A stretch of 64,000 nucleotides of DNA, taken from assembly GCA_025174535.1 (NCBI GenBank), contig JALBUN010000001.1, positions 3,100,001-3,164,000 of the forward strand, in the 5' to 3' direction. Source of the stretch: Cantharellus purpuraceus. Its lineage: Eukaryota > Basidiomycota > Agaricomycetes > Cantharellales > Hydnaceae. Every line of letters starts with the position of its first letter. Position 1 is the first letter of the stretch. The notes beneath the pieces were generated by a model, which had not been told where the DNA came from, ran no database searches, and was given only the letters and a program-made list of their open reading frames with translations. Made by a program: the position numbers and the translations under genes. Positions 25,601-38,234 of the stretch are shown one piece after another.

Positions 25601-27196
25601 GTGATACTCCTTAGGAACCATAGATAGGTCCGGTGGGGTTGATCAGGCAGAACAGGCGGCAAGGCGCATTGGATTGGAGAGGTGAACCTGGAACATTTGT
25701 GAGCCATCCAGTTTGCTTAGTCTGGTGAAGACCATAGCGTCCACCATCGATATAGACAGAGGGGTAGACAGAGTATCTATTGGAGCAGAATCAGCAGAGG
25801 TGGAAGATAATTTCACACCTAAAGTTGCTGGTGACATCAGGAATGACACAGCCTGCACTGGAGAACGGAATGTGATATGGCCCAATGCCCAGTCAATCAA
25901 CGGATTGTAGCGGGTGAGCCAATTATGTCTGAGAACCACAGAGCAGCTGGAGTCAAGTGGAGTAACATAGAATGTAGGGTTCTGGATTTCTCCAACAGAA
26001 AAATGGATAGACAGATCTATAGCTTGTGAGATAACAGCATTAGTAGTGCCATCAAATAATTGAAGCGATATCGGAGTTATGGTGTATGTATGGGGTTTAT
26101 GTAAATTGGAAAAAGAGGAATCAAGGAAACAGTGAGTAGAACCGGAGTCAATTAGTGCTTGGATGGCGGTGTTGGGAATGGAGTCGGAGTAGATGAGGAC
26201 GGTAAGGGAGTCGGAGTGGGAAAGAGTGGATGCATTCAGGCAGACCTTGTTTGTTGTATGGGGAGTACCAATGCAGCCCTCAGCCCGTACGGAGGCTATA
26301 GGACTGCTTACTATTTTTTTTGAACCGGAAGCAGCAGCGTTACCAGTGTTTGACCTCTGGCTGGAGTTGGTAGTAATCTTCTTATTGGACCCCTTGTTGG
26401 ACTTTGGGGTCTTGTCTGATGATTTGTCCAATTTGTTGTTAGCCAAATTTTCATGGGAGACCTCGGATTGATATTCCCAATAACGGGTGTTGATGGATTG
26501 GGTGAGCTTGCAAAGGTTTACCAAAGTATCTGGTTCACCAATGCGTGATATCTTATCCTTGATGCAGGATGGGAGGCCAATGTAAAATTGGCATTGGAGT
26601 GTGGTGTTGCCCCATTGGACTTTTGGGGCTAGCTGCTGGAAACTCACAATGTATTTTGTGATCTTGTGATTCTCCTTCATCCAAAGTTGATCGAGTTCAT
26701 TCTCAGCATCAGCCTTGGGGTTGTAAGGACTGAAATTGGTCCAAAGTTTGGAGATGAAGTCAGAGTAGTCTTCTGACCATATCGGGCTGTCAGAGTTGTC
26801 CATGAGTGCTGGCTTGAAGTAGTCCAGTGCAGTGCCCTTGAGATAGGACATGGTGAAGGTGACCTTCGCCTGATCAGATGTGAACACATTGGGGCGGTCG
26901 CAGAAATTCAGCCAGCATTGCACCAAGAATGGTTGGAGCTTGTGTGGATCGGAGCCGTCGAATGGGTCAGGTTCTCAGACCTTGGTCTGAGACTTAGGAG
27001 CTTGTGGGGTATGGATGCTGCTGGTGAGCAGGGAGATGGCTTGCACCAGATTTGGGGAGGGTAGAGTATCGTCCTCTTCATTGACGGCCTCTATGTGGTC
27101 CGTCGGTGCTTCAATGACCTCAGGGATGGTGTTGATGCTGGGAGCAGGCACCTCGATGGTTCGTGCATGTTTGGAATTGGTGGTGGATCATGGCAT
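22658..27196 (-). pseudogene. Decayed Ty3/gypsy (chromovirus) gag-pol, left copy
   Basis: Reverse-complement twin of 33530-38068 with the same premature stops and frame break. Order on the minus strand: Gag-like region, protease, RT with 'YLDDILVY', RNase H, integrase, chromodomain. The open segments (for example 26926-25643, 25152-24748, 24687-24127, 23851-23180) have the same lengths and sequence as in the right arm. Confidence 0.93.
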
Positions 27197-27224
27197 TGGT
27201 AGGAGTATGGCAGTTTGAATATAC

Positions 27225-27750
27225 TGTTACGCACTAGGTCCAATTGGGGGTCAGAGATTGGGTCAGAGTTGACGGTTGGAGTCAGAGTGGGAATCGGGGT
27301 GCATTGTGGAGGTTGGAACAGACTTGGCTTCAGCTTTTGTGCTGTGCCCTCACTTATACCAGTGTCTGAGATTTCAGAGATGGAGTATGACTTAGACGGT
27401 TAGGATCAGACTTAGGAGCTAGGTGTGATTCAATATATGAACTGGGAATGAAGTCCCCAGTTGGGCAACTTAAATACATATTTGAAATCTAATAATAATT
27501 ACTCCGGTGATGGGTCTCCGAGGCTGACAGCCTTATGTGAATATGTCTGAGTCCAATGGGGACAGATGTCCAGGTTCCTATGGTGATGCTGATGCATCAA
27601 TTGGAACCGGAGGCAGATGAGTGAAGTCAGCGGTGACAATTGGACAGATAAATGGAGACGGGATGGTTTCCAAATGGAGTATAGATTTCATGTGTGGGGA
27701 TCTGAGTGGATCAGACAGGGATCTGGGTGTTAATGAATATAGTCATAACA
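27225..27750 (-). repeat. 5' LTR of the gypsy element (left copy)
   Basis: Mirror of 32973-33501: TGTTATGAC at its start and GCGTAACA at its end when read on the minus strand. It is 3 bp shorter than the right-arm LTR because of small indels near 27690-27700. Confidence 0.88.
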
Positions 27751-28864
27751 GGGGTACAACAAACCTCTGCTTTTATATTGCTTAGTATAGTTCGGACTTG
27801 GGTCCAAACTCCAAACTCCTTTCCATGTTGTACTCCATATCCATCTTATTGTTTTCTTGTTTTAGTTTTAGCATTCAATTCTCCACATACTTATATGGGC
27901 TACTTTCTGTCTATTACAGTAGTTCGTATATTGACTAAGATTTGCCCCATCAACTTCTTGGTTGCTAGCTTCTTGACAAGTACCTTCTTGACGAGTCGAA
28001 CTCCAGATCCCTGATCCAACTCCATACTCCAAACTCCAAAATATTGGACCGACAATCTGAGGGGGTGCAACACACAAGTTGAAGCCAAGTCCACTTGATC
28101 TGACTCAATAGTATTGCTCCCACTCTGTCTCCAGTTGAACTGGAACAGTAAAGTCCCACCCCTCTCTTTTACTAGCAGCCTAACTCCGGTTATTCCTTTT
28201 GAACTCCAAGTATCCCAGCACTTAACACCTCCCCTTCATCACTAGCATCCGAACTCCGGTTACTCCATTGAAACCCTAATAGCATCCCAGCATTTAACAG
28301 TATATGGGCTATTTTCTGTATGTTACAGTAGTTTGTATATCAACTAAGTTTGACCCCAACATCCTCTTGGTTGCTAGCTTCTTGACAAGTGACTTCTTGA
28401 CAAGTTGAACTCCAGATCCCTGATCTGACTCCATACCTCCAAACTCTGAAATATTGGACTGATGATCTGAGGGGATGCAACACACAAGTTGAAGCCAAGT
28501 CCACTTGATCCGACTCAATAGTTATTGCACCTCTCTGTCTCTGGTTGAACTGGAACAATAAAGTCCCCTCCCATATATCTCTAGCATCCAAACTTCAATT
28601 ACCTCCTTGAACTCATGGAAAAATAGAGAATATTTGAATAAGTCCATTCCAAGTACAAGCACCATGTATATGCTGATATTTAGAAACAGAAAAGTGAAAT
28701 AGAGCACATTGGTGCTGCATAAATAGAATTTGATAGGGAAATCCCATGCAATAACAGGGATCTGGGTGGAACCTGCAAAATTATGGTGTTAGGGCAAACT
28801 CTAAATCACCACAATTCCATGAATGAACAGCTGAGAAGAATATCAAACCCTGCTGCAGCACAAC

Positions 28865-29373
28865 TGTTATGCACTAGGTCCGATTGGGGGTCAGAGTTTG
28901 GATCAGAGGTTGGGTCGGAGTCGGAGTACGTCATGGGGGTCAGAACGGACTTGGCTTCAGCTTATGTGCTGCACCCTCACTAATACTGGTGTCTGAGATT
29001 TTGGAGACAGAGTATGACTTAGAGAGTTAGGATCGGACGTAGGAGCTAGGCGTGATTTGATATTCAAACTGGGGAATGAAGTCCCCAGTCAGGCAACTTA
29101 AATACATATTTGAAATCTAATAATAATTACTCCGGTGATGGGTCTCCGAGGCCGACGGCCTTACATGAGTATGTCCGAGTCCGATGGGGACGGATGTCCG
29201 GGTTCCTATGGTGATGCTGATGCATCAATTGGAACCGGAGGCGGATGGGCGGAATCGGCGGTGACAATCGGACAGGTAAATGGAGACCGCTACAATGGAG
29301 TATAGATTTCATATGTGTGGGGATCTGAGTGGATCGGATGGAGATCTGGGCGTTAATGAATATAGTCATAACA
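28865..29373 (-). repeat. Solo LTR of the gypsy family in repeat X (left copy)
   Basis: Mirror of the solo LTR at 31351-31858. It is flanked by the 5-bp duplication ACAAC at 28860-28864 and 29374-29378, the complement of GTTGT on the other arm. It is a diverged member of the family of the 5' LTR at 27225-27750. Confidence 0.9.
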
Positions 29374-29611
29374 ACAACTCCAGAAATGATTCAACGTTTG
29401 TACTTTGGTTACAATCCTTTGTATTGGTCAATGCAGACTATACACAGAAAAGTAATATGTTTCTTAGCAGCAAGAAATGAATAAGACTTCCAGAGTCTAG
29501 AGTTCATGGACACTTAGGGGTCCAGATATTCCAAAAGAGGGGAATGCACTTAGAGGCTAAAGGAAGTAGGTGGATGAATCCAACTGTCCAACCAGTGGCA
29601 CTCTGAAGCGG

Positions 29612-29882
29612 GTACAAGCATCAAATATATGCTGATATTTAGGAATGGAAAAGCAAAGTATAGCACATTGGTGCTGCATAAATAGGATTTGATAGGAAAA
29701 AGGTGGTTCCCATACAGTGGAGTGGATGGGGATCTGGGCATTAATGAATATGGTCATAATACTATACTAGCTTCTGCTGTATGGGAACCACCTTTTCCCT
29801 ATCAAATTCTATTTATGCAGCACCAATGTGCTCTATTTCACTTTTCCATTCCTAAATATCAGCATATATTTGATGCTTGTAC
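29612..29882. repeat. Short inverted repeat at the palindrome centre
   Basis: Two fragments of about 105 bp from the start of repeat X face each other at 29612-29716 and 29779-29882. The 62-bp loop includes an LTR-like piece (GGCATTAATGAATATGGTCATAA). The arms match with a few substitutions. The left one is joined directly to the inner end of the large left arm. Confidence 0.85.
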
Positions 29883-31109
29883 CTGGAATGGACTTATTCA
29901 AATATTCTCTATTTTTCCATATTTTTTCAGGAATATTCCATGCAGAACTCAGCCCAGAATCATTTATTTCTGCTGTGCTACAGTTGTGGACCCATAGGCA
30001 CCCACAAACCTTCACACAGTCAGCACTCCACCCTTGGACCAGGCATTTGGCCTGAATTCAAGCTCAGATGTCTCTGATCAATAAATATTCTCTAACTTGA
30101 CAACCACAGCCTCTCAGGGCACTATTTTCCATGGAGATCATCACCTGATGTGGCTATCCATGGCTGTCCAAACCAGTGCAGAAACACGGTGGATACCCTC
30201 CTTTTTGCCTGATCAGCGCCTAGTTCACGGATCAGAGCAGGTGATTGATAATCAGATCAGGTGATTGGCTTGGAATATTCTACCCCCCCCATAACATTCC
30301 AGCTGTTTCCTTCTATTATTAGATAGAATATTCCAGAACCATTAGTCAGCCCCTGTAAATACAATATATAAGGAGGTCATTCTGCCTCTGAAATAATAAC
30401 ATATTCTACCACTTCTACCCATCTTCTGCACACCAGTGTGACTAGAGTGACATACAGTGTCATCCTCTATCTCAGTAACTGTTGATTACCAGTTCAAGGA
30501 TCTTTTACAGTTGTGTAACTGTACTTGATTGCACTCAAAGTAGTGATATTCCTGCTTTGGGTGTGAGTGTAGTATCTGCCTCTGTCAGGGTTCAAATGAG
30601 TCATATTCTATTTTTAGTATTTTCTCTTGACACCCCTATCAGCACAGCCTGTCAGGGTGCGTCTCCCCTATTTCATTGCCCCTATCACTTCCCCTATCCT
30701 TCCTCCCTATTATTCCCCTATCTTGGTTCTCCTATCCGTCTCCATCATTTAGTATAAAGACTCGCCTTGGTGCAGTGTGATCCCCTCAGCTTGATCTCTG
30801 AGGATATCCACTGTACCAGGTAAGTCCCATGTATTTATCAGAAACAGCTGTATAGACTGAGGATATCCACTGTACCAGCTGGCATTATCTCTTATCGGCT
30901 CTCATCTATTGAGTATCTTGTTGTTGTGGCCTTGTCATCAGCATCGCCCTCACAGCCTCACGTGACTACGAATCTACAGGGTGAGATTGTCTGTCGATAG
31001 TCCTGCCATTAGTGCTCTTGTTTAAGTTACTAGTGTGTACTGCCTTTGCAGAGCATTAGAAGCTTGAACTCATGTGAAGCAGTTGCTAGACTACTTCACA
31101 CATTGCTGT
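29615..31109. other. Spacer between inverted-repeat arms
   Basis: This 1.5-kb unpaired centre begins inside an inverted fragment of the start of repeat X and continues into the 5' half of a direct X copy that extends into the right arm. It also contains a 372-bp solo LTR of another family. No host gene is present. Confidence 0.85.
30583..30954 (+). repeat. Solo LTR, TGTCAGGG...CCCTCACA family
   Basis: 372 bp beginning TGTCAGGG and ending CCCTCACA, flanked by the 5-bp duplication GCCTC at 30578-30582 and 30955-30959. The right-arm X copy has the empty site with a single GCCTC at 40678-40682. It contains a TATA-like AGTATAAAGAC near 30750. No internal region remains, so LTR-LTR recombination is the simplest explanation. 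Confidence 0.92.
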
Positions 31110-31350
31110 TACCCGCTTCAGAGTGCCACTGGTTGGACAGTTGGATTCATCCACCTACTTCCTTTAGCCTCTAAGTGCATTCCCCTCTTTTGGAATATCT
31201 GGACCCCTAAGTGTCCATGAACTCTAGACTCTGGAAGTCTTATTCATTTCTTGCTGCTAAGAAACATATTACTTTTCTGTGTATAGTCTGCATTGACCAA
31301 TACAAAGGATTGTAACCAAAGTACAAACGTTGAATCATTTCTGGAGTTGT

Positions 31351-31858
31351 TGTTATGACTATATTCATTAACGCCCAGATCTCCATCCGATCCACTCAGA
31401 TCCCCACACATATGAAATCTATACTCCATTGTAGCGGTCTCCATTTACCTGTCCGATTGTCACCGCCGATTCCGCCCATCCGCCTCCGGTTCCAATTGAT
31501 GCATCAGCATCACCATAGGAACCCGGACATCCGTCCCCATCGGACTCGGACATACTCATGTAAGGCCGTCGGCCTCGGAGACCCATCAACGGAGTAATTA
31601 TTATTAGATTTCAAATATGTATTTAAGTTGCCTGACTGGGGACTTCATTCCCAGTTTGAATATCAAATCACGCCTAGCTCCTACGTCCGATCCTAACTCT
31701 CTAAGTCATACTCTGTCTCCAAAATCTCAGACACCAGTATTAGTGAGGGTGCAGCACATAAGCTGAAGCCAAGTCCGTTCTGACCCCCATGACGTACTCC
31801 GACTCCGACCCAACCTCTGATCCAAACTCTGACCCCCAATCGGACCTAGTGCATAACA
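31351..31858 (+). repeat. Solo LTR of the gypsy family in repeat X
   Basis: 508 bp starting TGTTATGAC and ending GCATAACA, flanked by the 5-bp duplication GTTGT at 31346-31350 and 31859-31863. The uninterrupted X copy reads GGAGTTGTGCTGC at 41044-41056, giving the empty site. It is a diverged sister of the LTR at 32973-33501. Confidence 0.95.
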
Positions 31859-32147
31859 GTTGTGCTGCAGCAGGGTTTGATATTCTTCTCAGCTGTTCAT
31901 TCATGGAATTGTGGTGATTTAGAGTTTGCCCTAACACCATAATTTTGCAGGTTCCACCCAGATCCCTGTTATTGCATGGGATTTCCCTATCAAATTCTAT
32001 TTATGCAGCACCAATGTGCTCTATTTCACTTTTCTGTTTCTAAATATCAGCATATACATGGTGCTTGTACTTGGAATGGACTTATTCAAATATTCTCTAT
32101 TTTTCCATGAGTTCAAGGAGGTAATTGAAGTTTGGATGCTAGAGATA

Positions 32148-32830
32148 TATGGGAGGGGACTTTATTGTTCCAGTTCAACCAGAGACAGAGAGGTGCAATA
32201 ACTATTGAGTCGGATCAAGTGGACTTGGCTTCAACTTGTGTGTTGCATCCCCTCAGATCATCAGTCCAATATTTCAGAGTTTGGAGGTATGGAGTCAGAT
32301 CAGGGATCTGGAGTTCAACTTGTCAAGAAGTCACTTGTCAAGAAGCTAGCAACCAAGAGGATGTTGGGGTCAAACTTAGTTGATATACAAACTACTGTAA
32401 CATACAGAAAATAGCCCATATACTGTTAAATGCTGGGATGCTATTAGGGTTTCAATGGAGTAACCGGAGTTCGGATGCTAGTGATGAAGGGGAGGTGTTA
32501 AGTGCTGGGATACTTGGAGTTCAAAAGGAATAACCGGAGTTAGGCTGCTAGTAAAAGAGAGGGGTGGGACTTTACTGTTCCAGTTCAACTGGAGACAGAG
32601 TGGGAGCAATACTATTGAGTCAGATCAAGTGGACTTGGCTTCAACTTGTGTGTTGCGCCCCCTCAGATTGTCGGTCCAATATTTTGGAGTTTGGAGTATG
32701 GAGTTGGATCAGGGATCTGGAGTTCGACTCGTCAAGAAGGTACTTGTCAAGAAGCTAGCAACCAAGAAGTTGATGGGGCAAATCTTAGTCAATATACGAA
32801 CTACTGTAATAGACAGAAAGTAGCCCATAT
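32148..32830 (+). repeat. Pair of about 260-bp direct repeats
   Basis: The segments at about 32148-32413 and 32567-32830 align along their length from 'GGGACTTTA' to 'ATAGCCCATAT'/'GTAGCCCATAT', with scattered substitutions. They sit between a fragment of repeat X and the gypsy 5' LTR. Mirror copies lie at about 28310-28575 and 27893-28156. Function and parent element are unknown. Confidence 0.8.
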
Positions 32831-32972
32831 AAGTATGTGGAGAATTGAATGCTAAAACTAAAACAAGAAAACAATAAGATGGATATGGAGTACAACATGG
32901 AAAGGAGTTTGGAGTTTGGACCCAAGTCCGAACTATACTAAGCAATATAAAAGCAGAGGTTTGTTGTACCCC

Positions 32973-33501
32973 TGTTATGACTATATTCATTAACACCCAG
33001 ATCCCTGTCTGATCCACTCAGATCCCCGCGCACATGAAATCTATACTCCATTTGGAAACCATCCCGTCTCCATTTATCTGTCCAATTGTCACCGCTGACT
33101 TCACTCATCTGCCTCCGGTTCCAATTGATGCATCAGCATCACCATAGGAACCTGGACATCTGTCCCCATTGGACTCAGACATATTCACATAAGGCTGTCA
33201 GCCTCGGAGACCCATCACCGGAGTAATTATTATTAGATTTCAAATATGTATTTAAGTTGCCCAACTGGGGACTTCATTCCCCAGTTCATATATTGAATCA
33301 CACCTAGCTCCTAAGTCTGATCCTAACCGTCTAAGTCATACTCCATCTCTGAAATCTCAGACACTGGTATAAGTGAGGGCACAGCACAAAAGCTGAAGCC
33401 AAGTCTGTTCCAACCTCCACAATGCACCCCGATTCCCACTCTGACTCCAACCGTCAACTCTGACCCAATCTCTGACCCCCAATTGGACCTAGTGCGTAAC
33501 A
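32973..33501 (+). repeat. 5' LTR of the gypsy element
   Basis: 529 bp, TGTTATGAC...GCGTAACA. It is followed 28 bp later by the Gag start codon. The same family occurs as the solo LTR at 31351 and the interrupted LTR at 41511. The flanking base strings ACCCC on the left and CAGAC after the 41511 copy do not match, so no intact insertion duplication brackets the whole element. Confidence 0.9.
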
Positions 33502-33529
33502 GTATATTCAAACTGCCATACTCCTACCA

Positions 33530-36500
33530 ATGCCATGATCCACCACCAATTCCAAACATGCACGAACCATCGAGGTGCCTGCTCCCAGCATCAACACCAT
33601 CCCTGAGGTCATTGAAGCACCGACGGACCACATAGAGGCCGTCAATGAAGAGGACGATACTCTACCCTCCCCAAATCTGGTGCAAGCCATCTCCCTGCTC
33701 ACCAGCAGCATCCATACCCCACAAGCTCCTAAGTCTCAGACCAAGGTCTGAGAACCTGACCCATTCGACGGCTCCGATCCACACAAGCTCCAACCATTCT
33801 TGGTGCAATGCTGGCTGAATTTCTGCGACCGCCCCAATGTGTTCACATCTGATCAGGCGAAGGTCACCTTCACCATGTCCTATCTCAAGGGCACTGCACT
33901 GGACTACTTCAAGCCAGCACTCATGGACAACTCTGACAGCCCGATATGGTCAGAAGACTACTCTGACTTCATCTCCAAACTTTGGACCAATTTCAGTCCT
34001 TACAACCCCAAGGCTGATGCTGAGAATGAACTCGATCAACTTTGGATGAAGGAGAATCACAAGATCACAAAATACATTGTGAGTTTCCAGCAGCTAGCCC
34101 CAAAAGTCCAATGGGGCAACACCACACTCCAATGCCAATTTTACATTGGCCTCCCATCCTGCATCAAGGATAAGATATCACGCATTGGTGAACCAGATAC
34201 TTTGGTAAACCTTTGCAAGCTCACCCAATCCATCAACACCCGTTATTGGGAATATCAATCCGAGGTCTCCCATGAAAATTTGGCTAACAACAAATTGGAC
34301 AAATCATCAGACAAGACCCCAAAGTCCAACAAGGGGTCCAATAAGAAGATTACTACCAACTCCAGCCAGAGGTCAAACACTGGTAACGCTGCTGCTTCCG
34401 GTTCAAAAAAAATAGTAAGCAGTCCTATAGCCTCCGTACGGGCTGAGGGCTGCATTGGTACTCCCCATACAACAAACAAGGTCTGCCTGAATGCATCCAC
34501 TCTTTCCCACTCCGACTCCCTTACCGTCCTCATCTACTCCGACTCCATTCCCAACACCGCCATCCAAGCACTAATTGACTCCGGTTCTACTCACTGTTTC
34601 CTTGATTCCTCTTTTTCCAATTTACATAAACCCCATACATACACCATAACTCCGATATCGCTTCAATTATTTGATGGCACTACTAATGCTGTTATCTCAC
34701 AAGCTATAGATCTGTCTATCCATTTTTCTGTTGGAGAAATCCAGAACCCTACATTCTATGTTACTCCACTTGACTCCAGCTGCTCTGTGGTTCTCAGACA
34801 TAATTGGCTCACCCGCTACAATCCGTTGATTGACTGGGCATTGGGCCATATCACATTCCGTTCTCCAGTGCAGGCTGTGTCATTCCTGATGTCACCAGCA
34901 ACTTTAGGTGTGAAATTATCTTCCACCTCTGCTGATTCTGCTCCAATAGATACTCTGTCTACCCCTCTGTCTATATCGATGGTGGACGCTATGGTCTTCA
35001 CCAGACTAAGCAAACTGGATGGCTCACAAATGTTCCAGGTTCACCTCTCCAATCCAATGCGCCTTGCCGCCTGTTCTGCCTGATCAACCCCACCGGACCT
35101 ATCTATGGTTCCTAAGGAGTATCACGAGTTTGCCGACATGTTCAGCAAGTCTAAAGCCAACTCCCTAGCGGGACACTGACCATACGATCTCAAGATTGAG
35201 TTGGATGACAACTCCACCCCTCTGCTTGGCCCTATCTACTCACTATCCCATGGCTCTCTGGACATTCATAGATGAGAACTTGGCCGTGGGCTTCATCTGC
35301 CCATCCTTATCCCCCCATGGAGCTCTGGTCCTATTTGTCTGCAAAAAGGACAGATCACTCCGGCTATGCATTGACTTCCATGGGCTCAACAAGATCACTA
35401 AGAAAGACCAGTACCCAATACCCCACACTGCGGACCTACTTGAGAGCCTGCAAAAGGCTAAGATCTATTCCAAAATAGATCTCTGACATGCCTACCATCT
35501 AGTCTGCATCTGAGAAGGCAATGAGTGGAAAACAACTTTCTGCACTTGATATGGATCTTTCAAATGGTGTGTCATGCCCTTTGGACTAACCAATGCTCCG
35601 GCTGCCTTCCAGTGGTTCATGAACAATACCTTTGCCAACCTCCTCGATGTTACCATCCTTGTTTACTTGGATGACATTTTGGTATATTTGGATAACAAAG
35701 AAGAACATCGGACACACGTCCAAGAAGTACTCCAACATCTCCAAAAACATGGCCTCTTCACCTGCGCTGACAAATGCAAATTCCACTCTGACTCAGTCAA
35801 GTATCTAGGCTATATCCTCTCCCCTGCAGGACTGACAATGTCTGATGACAAAATCAAAGCTATACAGGAATGGCTGGAACTGTGGAAAGTCAAAGACGTA
35901 CAGTCCTTCCTGGGGTTCGCCAACTTCTACCGCCACTTCATCTACAACTACTCCAATTTTACCATTCCGCTCACCTGACTTACTAGGAAGGGTATCCAAT
36001 GGAATTTCACTGATGAATGTAGACAGAGCTTTGAGACCTTGAAGAAGGCCTTTACTTCCGCTCCGATACTGACTCATTGGGTTCCAGATGCTCCTATCCT
36101 ATTAGAGACCAATGCCTCCGACTATGCACTTGCCGTGATCCTGTCCATCATCTCTCCAGATGATGGACAAGTCCATCCAATCACTTTTCACTCATGTACA
36201 TTTACACCCCCTGAACTGAACTATGACATCCATGACAAAGAGCTCCTTGTCATATATGAAGCCTTCCAGATATGGAGACACTACCTCAAAGGCCCCTCCG
36301 ATCCAGTGGATGTCATAACAGACCACAAGAATTTGGAATACTTCTCCACAATGAAACTACTCACCCAGAGACAAGTCCGATGGTCCAAATACCTGTCTCA
36401 GTTCAATCTCATTATCCGTTTCCATCCTGGTCGACTCGGAGCAAAGCCCGATGCATTAACTAGATGCTGGGATGTCTACCCTAAAGAGGGGAGTAGCGAC

Positions 36501-38068
36501 TATGCCACTGTAAACCCACACAACTTTTGTCCTGTGTTCACTAACAAGCAGCTGGCATTGTCCCTATGGGCATCCACCCTCATGACTCCCACCCTCTGAG
36601 CTGTCACCATTATGGATATTGACCAACTCCGCTCTGACATCTGCTCATCACTCCAATCCAATCCTGTTGCAGTTAAACACTTGACAGCCCTTCCGATCCA
36701 AAATGGTCACTGGATCCCAAAGGACACCTCCGACAAAACAACTGGATATACATCCCCAACACCAATGGTCTCCGACTCTGAGTTTTGCAGTATTATCATG
36801 ATCACCTGATCTCTGGCCATTTCAGGCAAAATTGCACACAAGGGTTAATCTGACAAGACTACGTATGGCCAAAAATGCGAGAGTACATTCAACACTACTG
36901 TAACTCTTGTACCACATGTATGTGCTCAAAATCACAAAGGCACAAACCCTACGGAATGCTTAAGCAACTTCCAGTCCCAGAGCAACCATGGAACTCCATC
37001 TCCATGGATTTCATAGAGAAACTCCCCCCATCGCTTGGATATGACACCATACTCGTGATTGTCAACAGGTTCACTAAACAGTCACTATTCATTCCAATGC
37101 ATGACACCATCACCTCCACCTCACTAGCTAAGTTGTTTGTTCTCCATGTATTTTCTAAACATGGAGTCCCATTGCATGTCACATCCAATTGGGGCTCGGA
37201 GTTCATCTCCTCCTTCTTCCACACATTAGGAAAGGCTCTCAACATGAAGCTTCATTTCACCTCTGGATACCATCCTGAAGGAGACAGACAAACGGAACGA
37301 ATGAATCAGTCCCTGGAACAATATCTCCAAGTCTATTGTAACTATCAACAAGATAACTGGGCTGATCTACTTCCAATCACAGAGTTTGCCTACAACAACG
37401 CTCCGAACGTGACTACCAGCATCTCTCCATTCTTTGCTAATAAAGGCTACCATCTGAACATCTCCGTCCACCCCGAGAAGGAACTCACCTCCACCAAAGC
37501 CCGCCAATTCGTAACCAACCTTGATCAACTACACCAACATCTCTGAGAAACCATCTCCGATGCCCAGAAACAATACCAAGTCTCTGCGGACCGACGCTGC
37601 ATTCTGGCTCTGGACCTGCAAATTGGAGACAAAGTATTTGTTAAGGCCAAACATTTCCAGACCACCCATCCATCAAAGAAACTCTCCGAGAAATACTTAG
37701 GTCCTTATGAGGTCATTGCTCATGCAGGCAGCAGGTCCTTCACCCTCTGCCTCCCAGACCACTTCCAAGCAGTTCATCCAGTCTTCCATATATCAATGCT
37801 CAAACCTGCTACTACAAACAAGATCTCTGGTCACATGCAACCTCCACCTCCTCTGATCATCATCGAAGGAGATAATGAATATAAGATATCTGAGATCCTG
37901 GACTCAAAGATCGATTGTCAATACAAGTGCAAGCTCCAGTACCTAGTCAAATGGACTGGATATGAAGGCACCAATGAAGAGTCCTCATGGATCTCTGCGT
38001 CCGAACTCGATCATGCATCCGAATCCATTTTCACTCCGCTTATCCAGACAAACCTGGTCCTCTTATGA
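33530..38068 (+). pseudogene. Decayed Ty3/gypsy (chromovirus) gag-pol
   Basis: One long polyprotein reading broken by stops and one frame break near 35250. The Gag-like part covers 33530-34330. A retropepsin motif 'ALIDSGSTHCFLDS' lies near 34570. Reverse transcriptase spans about 35270-35980 with 'PFGLTNAPAAFQ' and catalytic 'YLDDILVY'. RNase H ('LETNASDYALAV', 'HDKELLVIYEAF') ends near 36470. Integrase runs about 36850-37550 with 'ISMDFIEKLP' and 'GYHPEGDRQTERMNQ'. A chromodomain ('YLVKWTGYEGTNEESSW') is at 37870-38030. The domain order RT-RNaseH-IN-chromodomain identifies a chromovirus. Stops at 33536, 33748, 35081, 35178, 35484, 35976 and 37544 are TGA where a CGA arginine is expected or plausible, and the RT also shows CGC-to-TGC changes. 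No active protein can be made. Confidence 0.95.
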
Positions 38069-38234
38069 ATCTTTAAGTTCCATTACTGATGCTAATTATA
38101 TTATTTCGCATAATCATTCATTACAAAGTAACAAAGGAAATTACAAGTCTATCCCAAACTCCAAAGGAACCTCACTCTGCCCCATTTTTCTCCACTCCAA
38201 AATATTACAATCATTTTCATTTTCATTTCTCAAG

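Larger units (their letters stand above)
19657..29614 (+). repeat. Left arm of the giant inverted repeat
   Basis: Bases 19657-29614 are the near-identical reverse complement of 31110-41150. Paired coordinates sum to 60807 at the outer end and to 60726, 60723 and 60724 further inward, so only a few indels separate about 10 kb of sequence. The largest difference is four 20-bp minisatellite units. The outer end coincides with the terminus of repeat X. On the left, X abuts a copia reverse transcriptase. The arm contains the mirror copies of everything listed for the right arm. Confidence 0.97.
29778..31956 (+). repeat. Repeat X, central copy with two nested solo LTRs
   Basis: Starts TGTATGGGAACC at 29778 and follows the right-arm X (39470-41149) to about GGTTCCA at 31956, losing only the last few bases. 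It lacks most of the 20-bp minisatellite and carries two insertions, at 30583-30954 and 31351-31858. Its second half forms the inner end of the right arm. With the X copy at 39470 in the same orientation, it brackets the gypsy element like a pair of long terminal repeats, but I find no matching target duplication. Confidence 0.65.
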
